Shown here in pieces: positions 8,948 through 18,036 of a DNA stretch of 64,000 bases. Every line of letters begins with the position of its first letter. The stretch's first letter is position 1. The notes beneath the pieces were generated by a model. It saw only the letters and a list, made by a program, of their open reading frames with translations. It was not told the DNA's origin and made no database searches. A program made the position numbers and the translations under genes. Source of the stretch: Calditrichota bacterium (GTDB lineage Bacteria; Zhuqueibacterota; Zhuqueibacteria; Zhuqueibacterales; Geothermadaptataceae); assembly GCA_008501765.1 (NCBI GenBank), contig QQUE01000004.1, positions 1-64,000 of the forward strand, in the 5' to 3' direction.

Positions 8948-10108
8948 TTAAGGCTCAGGGGTGATTTCAATAATTTTGAGCCCTTCTTCAGCAGCAGCTA
9001 CAAACAATTTATTTCCCCTGGAAATAACATAATTGACAGATGCACCAAAACTTATCGAGCCGAGCAATTCCAGCCCTTCTGCGTCAATTTTTAATACGGC
9101 CAATCCTGAAGTGTCGTTAGCTAAAAATACCAGACTATCATTTACCGAAACGCCATTGCAATGACCGCCACCGGGTATCGCATATTCATAGCATATTTCT
9201 TTCGTCTGTAAGTCGATGGCTTTAAGCCCGCACGCACCCGAAGAAAAAAACAGGATATCCCCTTTCAAATCAGTCTCGGCTTTCGATTGGAACATATTGT
9301 CACAGCCAAGTGAAATAGTTTCCATGAAGGCAGTGTCAAGCGTGCTGAAACTATGCAGTTTCGTGCCAGTGCCTTCCATGACATAAATTCCATCCCGGCT
9401 GACTTCCAACGCTTTGGCACCATTGACCGGTGTAAATGCATGTTTTTTATTGTGAAGATCAAAAATAGCCAACCCCCCGTTGGTTGTGCCGGTTGTAATC
9501 AATGCTGTTTGATCGACAATCACAATATCATTAGCGTTATAACTGGGCAGATCAAATATTTCATAATTTCCGGTCAGCAAACCGGCATCCAGTTCTACGA
9601 TGGCAAAAACAGCCGGACTGGAAATATTATCAATTTTATCACTATTTGCCGCGCCACCTACAAAAACTCTGTTCTCTGATTGCATAACAATCGTAATATC
9701 TGCCTCGGTAAAAATCATGCGGGAAAGAATTTTGGGTTGCGACACCTCTGCGATATTTATGATTTCAACACCGCCAACGTATTCCTGCTGCGGCGTCGCA
9801 TACGCGACGTAGGCAAAATCGCCGTTCAAAGTTACATGCACGGCATGCAGGATTTTATCGCCCCATTGCAAAGGAGCAACATCGGCATGCAGCAGAAAAT
9901 TTAATTCAGATGAGTTTTTGCTTACCGCCTTGAACGGCAATTGAACTGCATCAACCTTTTGCAGATGTGCATTTAACTGCCCAATATTGTTATTAACTTC
10001 AACTTTTTCATCAATGTGCTCAGGAGACACAACTTTTCCGCAGGAGTTGAGCAGCGCCAGACCCGTGATTAGTACAAAACAGACGCCCACTTTCATCAAT
10101 CGCTTCAT
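8948..10108 (-). CDS. LVIVD-repeat beta-propeller lipoprotein
   Basis: 386 aa. The N-terminus is a lipoprotein signal with lipobox LLNSC (Cys23), so it is probably an outer-membrane or periplasmic lipoprotein. The rest is repeated beta units of the kind VEIINIAEVSQPKIL, LAIFDLHNKK, LKAIDLQTKEI and LAVLKIDAEG, the LVIVD pattern that folds as a beta-propeller. Function unknown; such proteins are usually adhesion or scaffold modules. It has its own promoter region upstream (10109-10757) and ends convergently against minE. Confidence 0.8.
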   Translation of the reverse strand: MKRLMKVGVCFVLITGLALLNSCGKVVSPEHIDEKVEVNNNIGQLNAHLQKVDAVQLPFKAVSKNSSELNFLLHADVAPLQWGDKILHAVHVTLNGDFAYVAYATPQQEYVGGVEIINIAEVSQPKILSRMIFTEADITIVMQSENRVFVGGAANSDKIDNISSPAVFAIVELDAGLLTGNYEIFDLPSYNANDIVIVDQTALITTGTTNGGLAIFDLHNKKHAFTPVNGAKALEVSRDGIYVMEGTGTKLHSFSTLDTAFMETISLGCDNMFQSKAETDLKGDILFFSSGACGLKAIDLQTKEICYEYAIPGGGHCNGVSVNDSLVFLANDTSGLAVLKIDAEGLELLGSISFGASVNYVISRGNKLFVAAAEEGLKIIEITPEP

Positions 10109-10757
10109 TGCAAACCCTCTAAAATATTATCAAAACCAGGAAAATCTATTCCTAATCATCGGAAATTTTTTAAAAGAATCAAGCGAGGAAATTGAAAACT
10201 GAGCCTGTTTAATCTGTGAGAATAAAATTATTGCAATCATGCCCGGTGGTGCTCTCCACATTCTATTGTAGTAAACAGACACCTTTTGATCTTTTCCAAT
10301 AATTTAAAAAAAATAATTGATTCTGTCAGTTTCTTTTCAAACTTTTTGTGGAGGTTAATATCAGGAGGGAAATCAATACACTGCGCCGATTCGGGAAATT
10401 AAAACACACTTTGTACCTGGTTATCCAAATAAGTCAGCAAACTTAAAACTATGATTAATAGATAATTGTCCGCTAATTTCGCAAATTTTACGAATAAAAA
10501 TAATTGAAAATTCAGGCTCGTTTACACAAAAAAAATATTCGTGTTAATTCGAGTGATTTGTAGTTTGGCTTTATAAAATAATAAGTTATCCTTGCGGAGT
10601 TATTTGGATAGCCAGTCACTTTATACGTTAACTACGAGGATATTTTCACGCATAAATTTGTAAGAGGTAATGCCTGGAGTGCATTGCCTTCATGCAATAC
10701 AAAGTTAATTATAAAAGAAGCAGCGGGCTATAAATTCAACCAATGGATTCTATAACT
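10109..10757. other. Intergenic region, 649 bp, AT-rich
   Basis: Separates two minus-strand genes. It should hold the promoter of the LVIVD lipoprotein gene near its left end. No convincing ORF is seen. The only repeat noticed is GAGTGCATTGCCTT.ATGCAAT at 10677-10698, which recurs at 21223-21244. Confidence 0.5.
10677..10698. repeat. Short dispersed repeat, copy 1
   Basis: GAGTGCATTGCCTTCATGCA plus AT. The same sequence with one change (T for C) occurs at 21223-21244, where it is one arm of an imperfect hairpin. ATTGC/GCAAT inside can form a small stem. Confidence 0.5.
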
Positions 10758-11966
10758 TTACAACGCAACATCAATGCTATCGCTGGTTGAAAAAGACTTA
10801 TTTTTCTGCCCGCTTTTGGATACATGCAAACCGTTAGATGATGCGAAATTTTTATTAGATCGGGCGGGATTTTCCGCATTGCCACCGCCATGAGACGCAC
10901 CATTAAATTTAGTTTTAAAATTTAATAGCCTCAGATTGCTGCAGGGAATATTAATTTCGGTTCCAGATGGAAGCTGCAATGAAATTGAAGTCAACGACCT
11001 GTGCTCCGCTTTCAATGATAACAGCAACAGTCCTTTGAAATCCCAAATATTCATGTCCTCAGCGGAAACAAGGAGCTCATGTATCAAACTTCGGAAAAAT
11101 TTCGACAAACCCACGATCGATGGATCGGTTGATTTTTTGACAATTTTCTGCCACGTTTCTGGTGAAAAAGGCAAAACCAAAACGGTTTCCCCGTTCAACT
11201 CGACACGGTGCAAACAGGATTGAATCGAGATATTTTTTTCCGGCTTTCTGCTCGTCATAATCCCCGGATACCGTTCTTCGAAATCCTGCTCAATTTGTAT
11301 TATTTCATTTTTAATCTGTTGCCCGATATCAGCAGTACCGATCTGCTTTAATGCCTCTTTCCATTCTTTGCGTTTATTCCACAGAAAAGCAACTTCAGGA
11401 TTTTCCGTGCAATCTTTCCTGAATTCCGCGAGTAATTCAAAAAAATGCCTGCGCTGTTGGTCCAATTTAATGGCACGCTCAATTTCCGCCGCAAACCGGG
11501 CATTGTACTGTTCCCACATTGTTTTCTGAGAAAAATTAAATTCTTCGATTAAATTATCACGGCATACCAACAAGGTTTCGACGAGCGGTCTGGTCATTTC
11601 GATATTTTGTTGCTCCGCCGCTATCACATGCTCTACTGCCTCTTGTTTTTCTTCGATTTCAACGACCGTTTTCTTTGCTTCAGCCATCTCTTTACTATAA
11701 ATGGAAATTTGCTTGAGAATGGTTTCACGCCTGTTTTCGAGCTCCCGCAATTCCTGTTGGCTGCCATTAATCAGGTTTTGTCGATCGGACAGTATTTGTA
11801 GCATCTCTTTTCTGCTCATGTGCCGGTCGTTTGTTAATTGCCGGATTCGAACAATTTTTTCTTCTGCACCATGTTTAACATCCAATAAACGCTTTAATTG
11901 ATGCTCAAGTACACCCATCGAGCTGCTGTACTCTGAATACAATTCATCAATTCTTCTTTTAACCAT
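10758..11966 (-). CDS. Coiled-coil protein of unknown function
   Basis: 402 aa, no signal peptide, so probably cytoplasmic. Residues about 1-235 are strongly helical with heptad-like Glu/Lys/Leu/Ile spacing (for example LRELENRRETILKQISIYSK), a long coiled coil. Residues about 250-350 form a mixed globular part (ETVLVLPFSPETWQKIV, then an HELLVSAEDMNIWDFKGLLLL segment). The last about 45 residues are Ser/Asn/Gly-rich and unstructured. No family was recognised. It is followed by no gene on its strand until 10108, so it is monocistronic. It is divergent from the porin at 12211. Confidence 0.7.
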   Translation of the reverse strand: MVKRRIDELYSEYSSSMGVLEHQLKRLLDVKHGAEEKIVRIRQLTNDRHMSRKEMLQILSDRQNLINGSQQELRELENRRETILKQISIYSKEMAEAKKTVVEIEEKQEAVEHVIAAEQQNIEMTRPLVETLLVCRDNLIEEFNFSQKTMWEQYNARFAAEIERAIKLDQQRRHFFELLAEFRKDCTENPEVAFLWNKRKEWKEALKQIGTADIGQQIKNEIIQIEQDFEERYPGIMTSRKPEKNISIQSCLHRVELNGETVLVLPFSPETWQKIVKKSTDPSIVGLSKFFRSLIHELLVSAEDMNIWDFKGLLLLSLKAEHRSLTSISLQLPSGTEINIPCSNLRLLNFKTKFNGASHGGGNAENPARSNKNFASSNGLHVSKSGQKNKSFSTSDSIDVAL

Positions 11967-12181
11967 TCGACACTCTATATTTTTAATAATTTAAATCCAT
12001 TATCAAGCACTGTTTTTGGCGTGCGTTAAATAGCAAATACCAGCTAAGATATATCGCTGCAGACCAGTATTAAGCGAATTAAAAAAATCTGCAAAACTGC
12101 TTGCATTTTAATAAAAACAAAAATATATTAGCCACCTTAAACTTATAAAACAAAGACATTCGTTTAAACTTACGATTTTTT

Positions 12182-12189
12182 GTTATACT
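12182..12189 (+). promoter_or_regulatory. Candidate extended -10 promoter of the porin gene
   Basis: TGTTATACT (12181-12189) fits an extended -10 element (TGnTATACT) 21 bp before the porin ATG. No good -35 hexamer stands 17 bp upstream. The surrounding 11967-12210 is AT-rich and lies between divergent genes. Confidence 0.35.
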
Positions 12190-12210
12190 CATAAAACAAA
12201 TGGATTTATA

Positions 12211-13293
12211 ATGAACAAAGTGCGGCTATCCACCTCAAAAAACACTTTTCTTTTACTGTCTTTATTTTTCTTCCAGAATCTTTTTGCCCAGGATGAGTTT
12301 TTTGAACCTAAAACCACCCTTGGAGGCTATGGGGAACTCCACTATAATTTGGAAAAAACCGCCGATACGCCTGCAAGCAAGCTTCTCGATTTTCACCGTT
12401 TTGTTCTTTTTTATTCCCATACCTGGACGGAGAAGTGGTCGCTTAAAGCCGAAGTTGAACTTGAACATAATTTTGTGAAAGAGGGGCAAGGGGAATTGGA
12501 ACTTGAACAAGCCCACATCAACTATCACCATTCAAACGCATTTGGATTTCAGGTCGGCGTCATTCTTCCCTCTGTCGGGCTGATAAATGAAGTTCACGAA
12601 CCGCCGGTTTTTCTGAGTGTTGAGCGCCCGGAATATAGCAAAAATATCATTCCGACAACCTGGTTTGGAAATGGTCTCGCCGTTTATGGACGAAAACATG
12701 GTTTCGACTACAAAATCGCGATCATGGAAGGATTGAATGCGGACGGAATCAGCAATAAAAGCGCAATTCGCGGTGCCCGGCTCAAAGGATACAAATCCAA
12801 TGCACGGGAATTATTATACAATGGCCGCGTAAATTTTAGCCCAGTCCCCGGATTTATGGCCGGTTTCTCGTACTCGCAAACAAAGGCTATGGGCACGGAT
12901 ATCGACATTCCGCTAACATTGTTTGAAGTGCATGCCCAATTGGTCAAAAAAAACGTCCATATGAATTTTGAGTGGGGAACAATAAATTACGATGATTCAG
13001 ACTTAGAAAAATCGAGCGGTTATTATTTTGATCTGGGCTATGATATTTCCACACAGCTCGGCATAAATTCAGCCGTGATACCGTGGGTTCGAGTCTCCGA
13101 TTACAATACGGCGGCCAGCACACGCATTGGCGGCGACAGCGAAAAAGAATTCCATTATTCCAAATGGCTGGCCGGACTGTCGGTCAAACCGATAGATGAA
13201 GTTGTTTTTAAAATTGATTACGGGGTGCGGTCGCACGATTTGAGCGGGCAAGAAATAAAATTATTCAATATCGGCGCGGGTTATATGTTCTAA
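12211..13293 (+). CDS. Outer-membrane porin, phosphate-porin-like
   Basis: 360 aa with a signal peptide (about 1-26, ending LFAQ). The mature part is amphipathic beta-strands typical of a 16-strand barrel: GGYGELHYN, WSLKAEVELEHNF, FGFQVGVILPSVGLINE, and a final strand ending in aromatic Phe (GAGYMF). The GYGELHY start and AEVE.EH motif resemble the Porin_O_P/OprP-type group. The substrate is not determined. It starts a cluster with an FMN-binding protein (13387) and a small membrane protein (13947), all on the same strand, which suggests a shared envelope role. Confidence 0.75.
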   Translation: MNKVRLSTSKNTFLLLSLFFFQNLFAQDEFFEPKTTLGGYGELHYNLEKTADTPASKLLDFHRFVLFYSHTWTEKWSLKAEVELEHNFVKEGQGELELEQAHINYHHSNAFGFQVGVILPSVGLINEVHEPPVFLSVERPEYSKNIIPTTWFGNGLAVYGRKHGFDYKIAIMEGLNADGISNKSAIRGARLKGYKSNARELLYNGRVNFSPVPGFMAGFSYSQTKAMGTDIDIPLTLFEVHAQLVKKNVHMNFEWGTINYDDSDLEKSSGYYFDLGYDISTQLGINSAVIPWVRVSDYNTAASTRIGGDSEKEFHYSKWLAGLSVKPIDEVVFKIDYGVRSHDLSGQEIKLFNIGAGYMF

Positions 13294-13386
13294 TAAATTG
13301 CATTCACACGCTTTGTCTGCCATTGCGTGTTTCAACCGGCAATAAAGTTTGATGCACATCTATTTACCTTTGGAAGAATCAATCCT

Positions 13387-13950
13387 ATGTTCAAATATAT
13401 TGTACTTTTTCTGATTTTAACAAACCCGGTATTTGCTGGCGGAATAAAATCAAATACTGAAACCCTGATATTGTCACAATTTCAGGACGATGTTTCCCTA
13501 TCTTTTGAAAAATATTTATTGCCGCAGGATTTAAAAATAGAGGTGGAAAAATTCTGCCGGCAACGATTTTACCGGGACCAGATCTATGTCTGGCAAATAT
13601 TTCAAAATGAAAAACCAATTGCTTTCGCCATTTTGGATAATGTCATGGGTAAAGCCATGCCAATCACTTTTTTAGTCATTTTCGACACTCATGGCACCTT
13701 GCTTTTCGCCGACATTATAAAATACCGCGAGGCGATCGGAGGGGCAATCACTAATCGCAGGTGGCTGAGGCAATTTGAGGGCTGGAAAGCAGAAAACGTC
13801 CGGACAGAAATGCCAAAGATAGATGGGATCAGCGGCGCGACGATTTCGGTGAATGCTGTTGCCAAAGGTGTACAAAAACTGACCCTGCTTTTTCCAGAAA
13901 TTACAAACCAGATCAGGGAAATCCAGCAAAAAACACAGGTGGTTGAGTGA
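13387..13950 (+). CDS. Exported FMN-binding domain protein
   Basis: 187 aa. A signal peptide (MFKYIVLFLILTNPVFAGG) argues for the ATG at 13387 over the upstream in-frame ATG at 13327. The C-terminal part has DGISGATISVNAVAKG, the FMN-binding (RnfG/NqrC type) motif in which the Thr of SGAT is the residue that carries covalent FMN. The body (VWQIFQNEKPIAFAILDNVMGK) matches the same fold. Such proteins move electrons outside the cytoplasm. It overlaps the next gene by 4 bp. FMN attachment would need an ApbE transferase, which is not in this window. Confidence 0.8.
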   Translation: MFKYIVLFLILTNPVFAGGIKSNTETLILSQFQDDVSLSFEKYLLPQDLKIEVEKFCRQRFYRDQIYVWQIFQNEKPIAFAILDNVMGKAMPITFLVIFDTHGTLLFADIIKYREAIGGAITNRRWLRQFEGWKAENVRTEMPKIDGISGATISVNAVAKGVQKLTLLFPEITNQIREIQQKTQVVE

Positions 13951-14456
13951 AATTATATTTATTGCCTTCACACGCAAAAAAAGCAATAGTCGCCTTTTTG
14001 TTTCTTTTGACAAGCGGTGTACTTTTCGGGCTGGTCTATTTAAGCACGACAACTGGCATGAGTCCAACCGGTACAGCCGCACATTATGCAGGCGATCCTG
14101 TAACTAAAGACGAGTTGGATATGCATGAAAATTATGCAAAACCACTTTCCGAAATGTTAATTACAACTCACAATCATCTTATCGGATTTGCGTATATTTT
14201 TGCTCTCACCTGCGGATTGTTTTATTTTAACTCGATCATCGAGGGCCCACTGAAAGGTTTTCTCCTGGTTGAACCATTTATTTCCGTTCTGATTACTTTC
14301 CTTTCGCTTTGGGGCATCCGGTTTGTAAATCCTGCGTTTGCGGTTATCGCCATCGCCGGTGGAATTTTAACCTATTTCTCCTATTTCCTTATCGTTTCAA
14401 TTCTCGTGTTCGAGCTCGTTTTTAAAAAAGATGCGACACAAATTAGTACAATTTGA
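13947..14456 (+). CDS. Four-helix integral membrane protein
   Basis: 169 aa. GTG start at 13947 overlaps the previous stop by 4 bp, so it is translationally coupled to the FMN-binding protein. Four membrane segments at about 12-32, 72-92, 100-125 and 128-160. TTHNHLIGFAYIF contains two His residues at the entrance of helix 2, possible haem or metal ligands. A periplasmic loop between helices 1 and 2 has DELDMHENYAKPL. No family name was recognised. From context it may be a membrane electron-transfer partner of the flavoprotein. It ends 14 bp inside the convergent SpoIID-type gene. Confidence 0.65.
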   Translation: MKLYLLPSHAKKAIVAFLFLLTSGVLFGLVYLSTTTGMSPTGTAAHYAGDPVTKDELDMHENYAKPLSEMLITTHNHLIGFAYIFALTCGLFYFNSIIEGPLKGFLLVEPFISVLITFLSLWGIRFVNPAFAVIAIAGGILTYFSYFLIVSILVFELVFKKDATQISTI

Positions 14457-15786
14457 CCAACTCACATCCGGGATAATAATGTTGAATTATTTCCGAGCTT
14501 TCATAGCCGTTTAACGCCATGCCCAGCGCACCGATTTGGCACAAGCCCACGCCGTGCCCCCACCCCGCTCCCCGAATTATAAATTTATCAGGTATGCTCG
14601 ATTCGGCTGGTATTTTTTCGATGACAATTGCAGAGCTATAGAGAAATCTTTTATGCAATGCGGCTCGAATGGCCACGTCGCCTTCAACACGTTGTTTCTG
14701 TTTTTCACCCCGCCGCGTTGTGTATTCGATCGTAACAGATTTTAAACGCCCGGAACCACCCCGGTCGCCGGTTCGAATAGCGTGAATATCTCTCGCGTCG
14801 AGAGCCAGCGTATCCTTGAGCGTAGCCCGCATTTCATCCTGCGAAAGTTGATGGTGCCAGCGATAGTATTGCCCTTTTTCATCAACCCCGCCGAGATATT
14901 TAATCAGACCATTCTCCGGTATCGTCGCCGGGCTGCAAAAACCGGGTGGCTCACCGGTGAGCCATTTTTCCATCGCACTTTCATTGTTAAGATTGATATG
15001 CTCGATTTTATTTTGATCGCTGAAATCACGCTTTACCTGCAGATACTCTACACTCGTGCCACCCCAGATCGTTTCAAACGATTCCATCATGCCACCGCAA
15101 CTTTTTGAATAGCGTGCGTCGCAGATTTTATCCTGAAACAGCGCAACAGTGCCATATGTATTTCTCGCCCCGGTTATACTTTGCGGTGTCAAAAAATTCG
15201 TCCCCTGATACCTTTGACAGCAATCGTCGTTACAAACATCCATGCCCAGTGTGCGGTGTTTTTTCTCCACATTGGCCAACATCCAGGAACGGGCAGCGAT
15301 TGTCTGCGCTTCGATGAGTGCTGGTGGGCACGCAGCCCCCATTTCAGAGGTGGAAACGCACATCAGGTAATGTTCAAAGGGCAGATGGTTTATCAACACC
15401 AATTCGCTGCCAACGGCTTTTATTTCAATGTGGCCGGGCAAATAAACATTTATTGTTTTCTTCCAGTGAAAATCACGACCGGCAATGACGTCATGCACGA
15501 GCAGGCCGGTTTTATGCCCAATTTCCCCATCATCTCGACCCCGTATTTTTACTGACTTCCCCCGGTATTCTTCGCCATCAGCATGTTTATAAAGAACAGT
15601 TCCCGACTCAGAGGTGCATTTGATTCGATCCCCATCGTTCAGCAGCGTACGTTCTTTTCCTTCGCCCCAGATTAAATATCCCGAAGAGGTGATTTCAACA
15701 GTTATTTCTCTAATCGCATCTTCGGGCAAAATGATGCCAACGCTAATTTCGGGTTCAGATTTTGGAATTTCTTGATCATTGAGCAT
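14443..15786 (-). CDS. SpoIID/LytB-domain protein
   Basis: 447 aa. SpoIID-type enzymes are peptidoglycan lytic transglycosylases or amidase enhancers. Visible signatures: EAQTIAARSWMLAN, then YQGTN, SCGG, and the C-terminal GAGWGHGVGLCQIGALGMA plus IIQHYYPGCEL. The catalytic Glu is expected in the LPFEHYLMCVSTSEMG region. A SpoIID N-terminal strand domain precedes. No signal peptide is visible at the N-terminus (MLNDQEIPKSEPEIS), which is odd for an enzyme acting on the wall: either export is non-classical, the true start is different, or the protein works inside. It may have a role in cell-wall turnover. Confidence 0.85.
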   Translation of the reverse strand: MLNDQEIPKSEPEISVGIILPEDAIREITVEITSSGYLIWGEGKERTLLNDGDRIKCTSESGTVLYKHADGEEYRGKSVKIRGRDDGEIGHKTGLLVHDVIAGRDFHWKKTINVYLPGHIEIKAVGSELVLINHLPFEHYLMCVSTSEMGAACPPALIEAQTIAARSWMLANVEKKHRTLGMDVCNDDCCQRYQGTNFLTPQSITGARNTYGTVALFQDKICDARYSKSCGGMMESFETIWGGTSVEYLQVKRDFSDQNKIEHINLNNESAMEKWLTGEPPGFCSPATIPENGLIKYLGGVDEKGQYYRWHHQLSQDEMRATLKDTLALDARDIHAIRTGDRGGSGRLKSVTIEYTTRRGEKQKQRVEGDVAIRAALHKRFLYSSAIVIEKIPAESSIPDKFIIRGAGWGHGVGLCQIGALGMALNGYESSEIIQHYYPGCELVKLY

Positions 15787-15948
15787 TTATTTTTCTCCTG
15801 GTTAAAATTCTCATCTAATTAAATAAAAATCCATCTGAAAGCAATAATTTACTTCTTTAATTTATTTAAAACGAAATTGAGCGCCGCTTCTATTTTAAAT
15901 TTCCACGCCCCAGCCGATTATATAAGACAAAAATGAAAGCAGAACTGA

Positions 15949-16125
15949 ATGAATTCGATAGACACACTGCAGGCGAATTTTCAACAATTGTCAAATTTGC
16001 TGCAATACATAGCAACTGAACCATTTGATATCGCACAAAAAATAACCGAAGCTAACATTGAAATTCAGGCAACTGGATTGACCAATGAACCCGGCAAAGG
16101 TGAACAAATAGACGTGACTATTTAA
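15949..16125 (+). CDS. Small hypothetical protein, 58 aa
   Basis: Below the size of most gene calls. ATG 15949 to TAA 16123-16125. The protein is polar and helical, starting MNSIDTLQANFQQLSNLLQY and ending GKGEQIDVTI. It has no signal peptide and no Cys. Codon use looks normal, and it sits just before another small gene on the same strand. It has a weak ribosome site. No family recognised; it might be a chance ORF. Confidence 0.35.
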   Translation: MNSIDTLQANFQQLSNLLQYIATEPFDIAQKITEANIEIQATGLTNEPGKGEQIDVTI

Positions 16126-16177
16126 AAATGCATTTCACAAACGAATAAAACTTGATTGCGAATGTTAGGGTAGGACA

Positions 16178-16408
16178 ATGTGGATTAAAGCGCAGAGTAG
16201 TGAACTTTTCAATTTGAATGCCATCGAATCGTTGTCACTCGTGGCCAAGGATAAATCCAAGGCGATTGTGGCGATGCCGAGTGATAAAAAAGATTTGAAT
16301 ACGAGAAATGGGTATGTGTTGTTTACTGGTTCAGCAGCAGATTGTGAAATTACATTGGCAGAAATTGAAGCAGCGATCGTCGGGAATGTCGACTTTCTTG
16401 AGCTATAA
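16178..16408 (+). CDS. Small conserved-type protein, 76 aa
   Basis: ATG 16178 follows TAGGACA. The sequence MWIKAQSSELFNLNAIESLS, then a strand YVLFTG and an EITLAEIEAAI helix, resembles a widespread group of about 70-residue proteins that begin MW(I/L)...N(L)..(V/I)E.I. That group has no known function. Its predicted order is beta-beta-alpha. It lies between the 58-aa ORF and the convergent DUF3820 gene. Confidence 0.5.
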   Translation: MWIKAQSSELFNLNAIESLSLVAKDKSKAIVAMPSDKKDLNTRNGYVLFTGSAADCEITLAEIEAAIVGNVDFLEL

Positions 16409-16452
16409 ATTTCCATCCATTTCTAATCGGGCGCACCGTCCCCGACAACAAC

Positions 16453-16710
16453 TCATTCAGAAAAATTCGATTTACCATGCAATCGATTGATAAGCGGTTT
16501 CAACAACTCTTCCAACCCATTTTGTTTTATTTCATTTATTGTGCTTAAAAGCATCCCCAGTTCACCACTCGGAAAACCCTCCCGGCCAAACCACTCCAAA
16601 TATCCGGCAGGCAATTGGTAAATAAATCGGCCCTTGTATTTGCCAAATGGCATGGGAGTCGTAATTAGTTTTTCCAAAATTTTTGGATTCATTTCATTCA
16701 TAATTTTCAA
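16453..16710 (-). CDS. DUF3820 family protein
   Basis: 85 aa. Carries the DUF3820 signature MPFGKYKGRFIYQLPAGYLEWF followed after a gap by GELG. Its function is unknown; in some bacteria the family is described as a putative quorum-sensing-regulated factor. Start at the first Met; in-frame Mets at residues 4 and 7 are possible. It has no signal peptide and no metal motif. The following minus-strand gene is separate, on the other side of 36 bp. Confidence 0.8.
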   Translation of the reverse strand: MKIMNEMNPKILEKLITTPMPFGKYKGRFIYQLPAGYLEWFGREGFPSGELGMLLSTINEIKQNGLEELLKPLINRLHGKSNFSE

Positions 16711-16746
16711 CTCGAAATGACAGATTTCCTATTCAAGCTATCGGCA

Positions 16747-17868
16747 TCAATTCTCGAAAAGATCAAGCAAGACGTCCCAAATTGATTTTTTCTGAAAATT
16801 ATTGGAATGCGGTGAAGGCGGATTCTCATCCATCAAATATTGCAAATGTGCCTGTGTGGTAATTCCTATCGGACCTTCATAAATACCACCATGTTGAAAT
16901 CCATCATAAACGCGCACATCGATGATATTTTCTTTATCAAATTTTATAATCTCAGCAGGAATGCGGTAAATTCGCATTTGGAGATAGGTATCGCCGAGAT
17001 CACCGACTTCGACAAATCGGGAGAAACGCCCTGTCCGTCCAATGCGCTGGCCATTAAAATATGTTTCATCGTAATCATCAATTTTACCCAAAACCAGGAT
17101 GAGCGCCTGATTCTCAAGACGGGAGGGAATGACCACTTTTTTGCGATACCAGCCATAACCATCATAATCGTCCAGGCCTTGTTTTCCCCATTCTTTGGGC
17201 ACATCAAGTTCCATCCAGTCATCGCCGGGATTTTCGTAAAAATCATCGGGCAGATCATAATCTATCATCTTGAATTTCCAGACGCCGGCGAGCGGGATAA
17301 CGACGCTCATATCGGTGAATATACCAATTTTATTCCCACCAACAATGCCACCATTTAAATACTTGTCGTACACCCGGACAGCAATGACATTTGCGGCGCC
17401 AAAATTGAAATAGTGGGCCGGTACATTGTAAATTCGTTGCTGGTCATAAGCCGTCATATTGCCAGGGTAAAAATCACCCAGGCCGCCGATGAAATGTCCA
17501 TTCAAAAAGACCTCATCAGCATCATCAATATAGCCTAAAAATAAATTATAGGCCTCGTATTTTTGTTCCGGCATAGTAAAGGATTTTCGATACCACGCTA
17601 TTCCATCATAACCGGAATAGCCTTCATCTTCCCAATCGGCCGGCACGAATATTTCACCCCAGCTTCGATCATCCAGGTCAAATTTCTTCCATTCCGGATT
17701 GTCGCCAATTTGAAACCTCCACATGCCTCGCAGCTCGACAATTTTTTTATACCGTTGTAAATCAGAACTTTGTGCGTTCAGCGCAGTAAAAAATGAGGCT
17801 GCAACCACCACACAAATTTGCCACTTCAGGAGGCTATAAAAATGAGGACGAATTTTATTCAGGCCCAT
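16747..17868 (-). CDS. Exported double jelly-roll (GH2 sugar-binding-like) protein
   Basis: 373 aa with a signal peptide (about 1-32, ending LNA). It is made of two similar modules, about 45-195 and 200-345. Each has a LxGxWxFxxxD start, then W....VP..W...G...YDG..WYRK, FLGYIDD.DEVFLNG or VLGKIDDYDETYFNG, then YRIPAEIIKF and a V.D...GG end. This is the galactose-binding jelly roll found at the N-terminus of family 2 beta-galactosidases. No TIM barrel follows, so a binding rather than catalytic role is likely. The two modules are an internal duplication. The substrate is unknown. Confidence 0.7.
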   Translation of the reverse strand: MGLNKIRPHFYSLLKWQICVVVAASFFTALNAQSSDLQRYKKIVELRGMWRFQIGDNPEWKKFDLDDRSWGEIFVPADWEDEGYSGYDGIAWYRKSFTMPEQKYEAYNLFLGYIDDADEVFLNGHFIGGLGDFYPGNMTAYDQQRIYNVPAHYFNFGAANVIAVRVYDKYLNGGIVGGNKIGIFTDMSVVIPLAGVWKFKMIDYDLPDDFYENPGDDWMELDVPKEWGKQGLDDYDGYGWYRKKVVIPSRLENQALILVLGKIDDYDETYFNGQRIGRTGRFSRFVEVGDLGDTYLQMRIYRIPAEIIKFDKENIIDVRVYDGFQHGGIYEGPIGITTQAHLQYLMDENPPSPHSNNFQKKSIWDVLLDLFEN

Positions 17869-18036
17869 TTTTCATACCGGATTTGGGGGTTCGTCGTTAG
17901 CGCGCATTCCCGCAAACTGATAGCGGGAATGCTAAAGTTTGCGCAATTACGCCTGCTCGATGAAAGCAACTTAGTCAGCCCGGCACCTTTTCGATTTTTT
18001 AGAGAATTTCTCGGTAGCATCACGTTTTTATCCCGG

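Noticed and set aside
16840-17358. 172-codon plus-strand ORF
   Set aside because: Opposite the double jelly-roll gene; the minus-strand protein has a signal peptide and an internal duplication, the plus-strand one has nothing.
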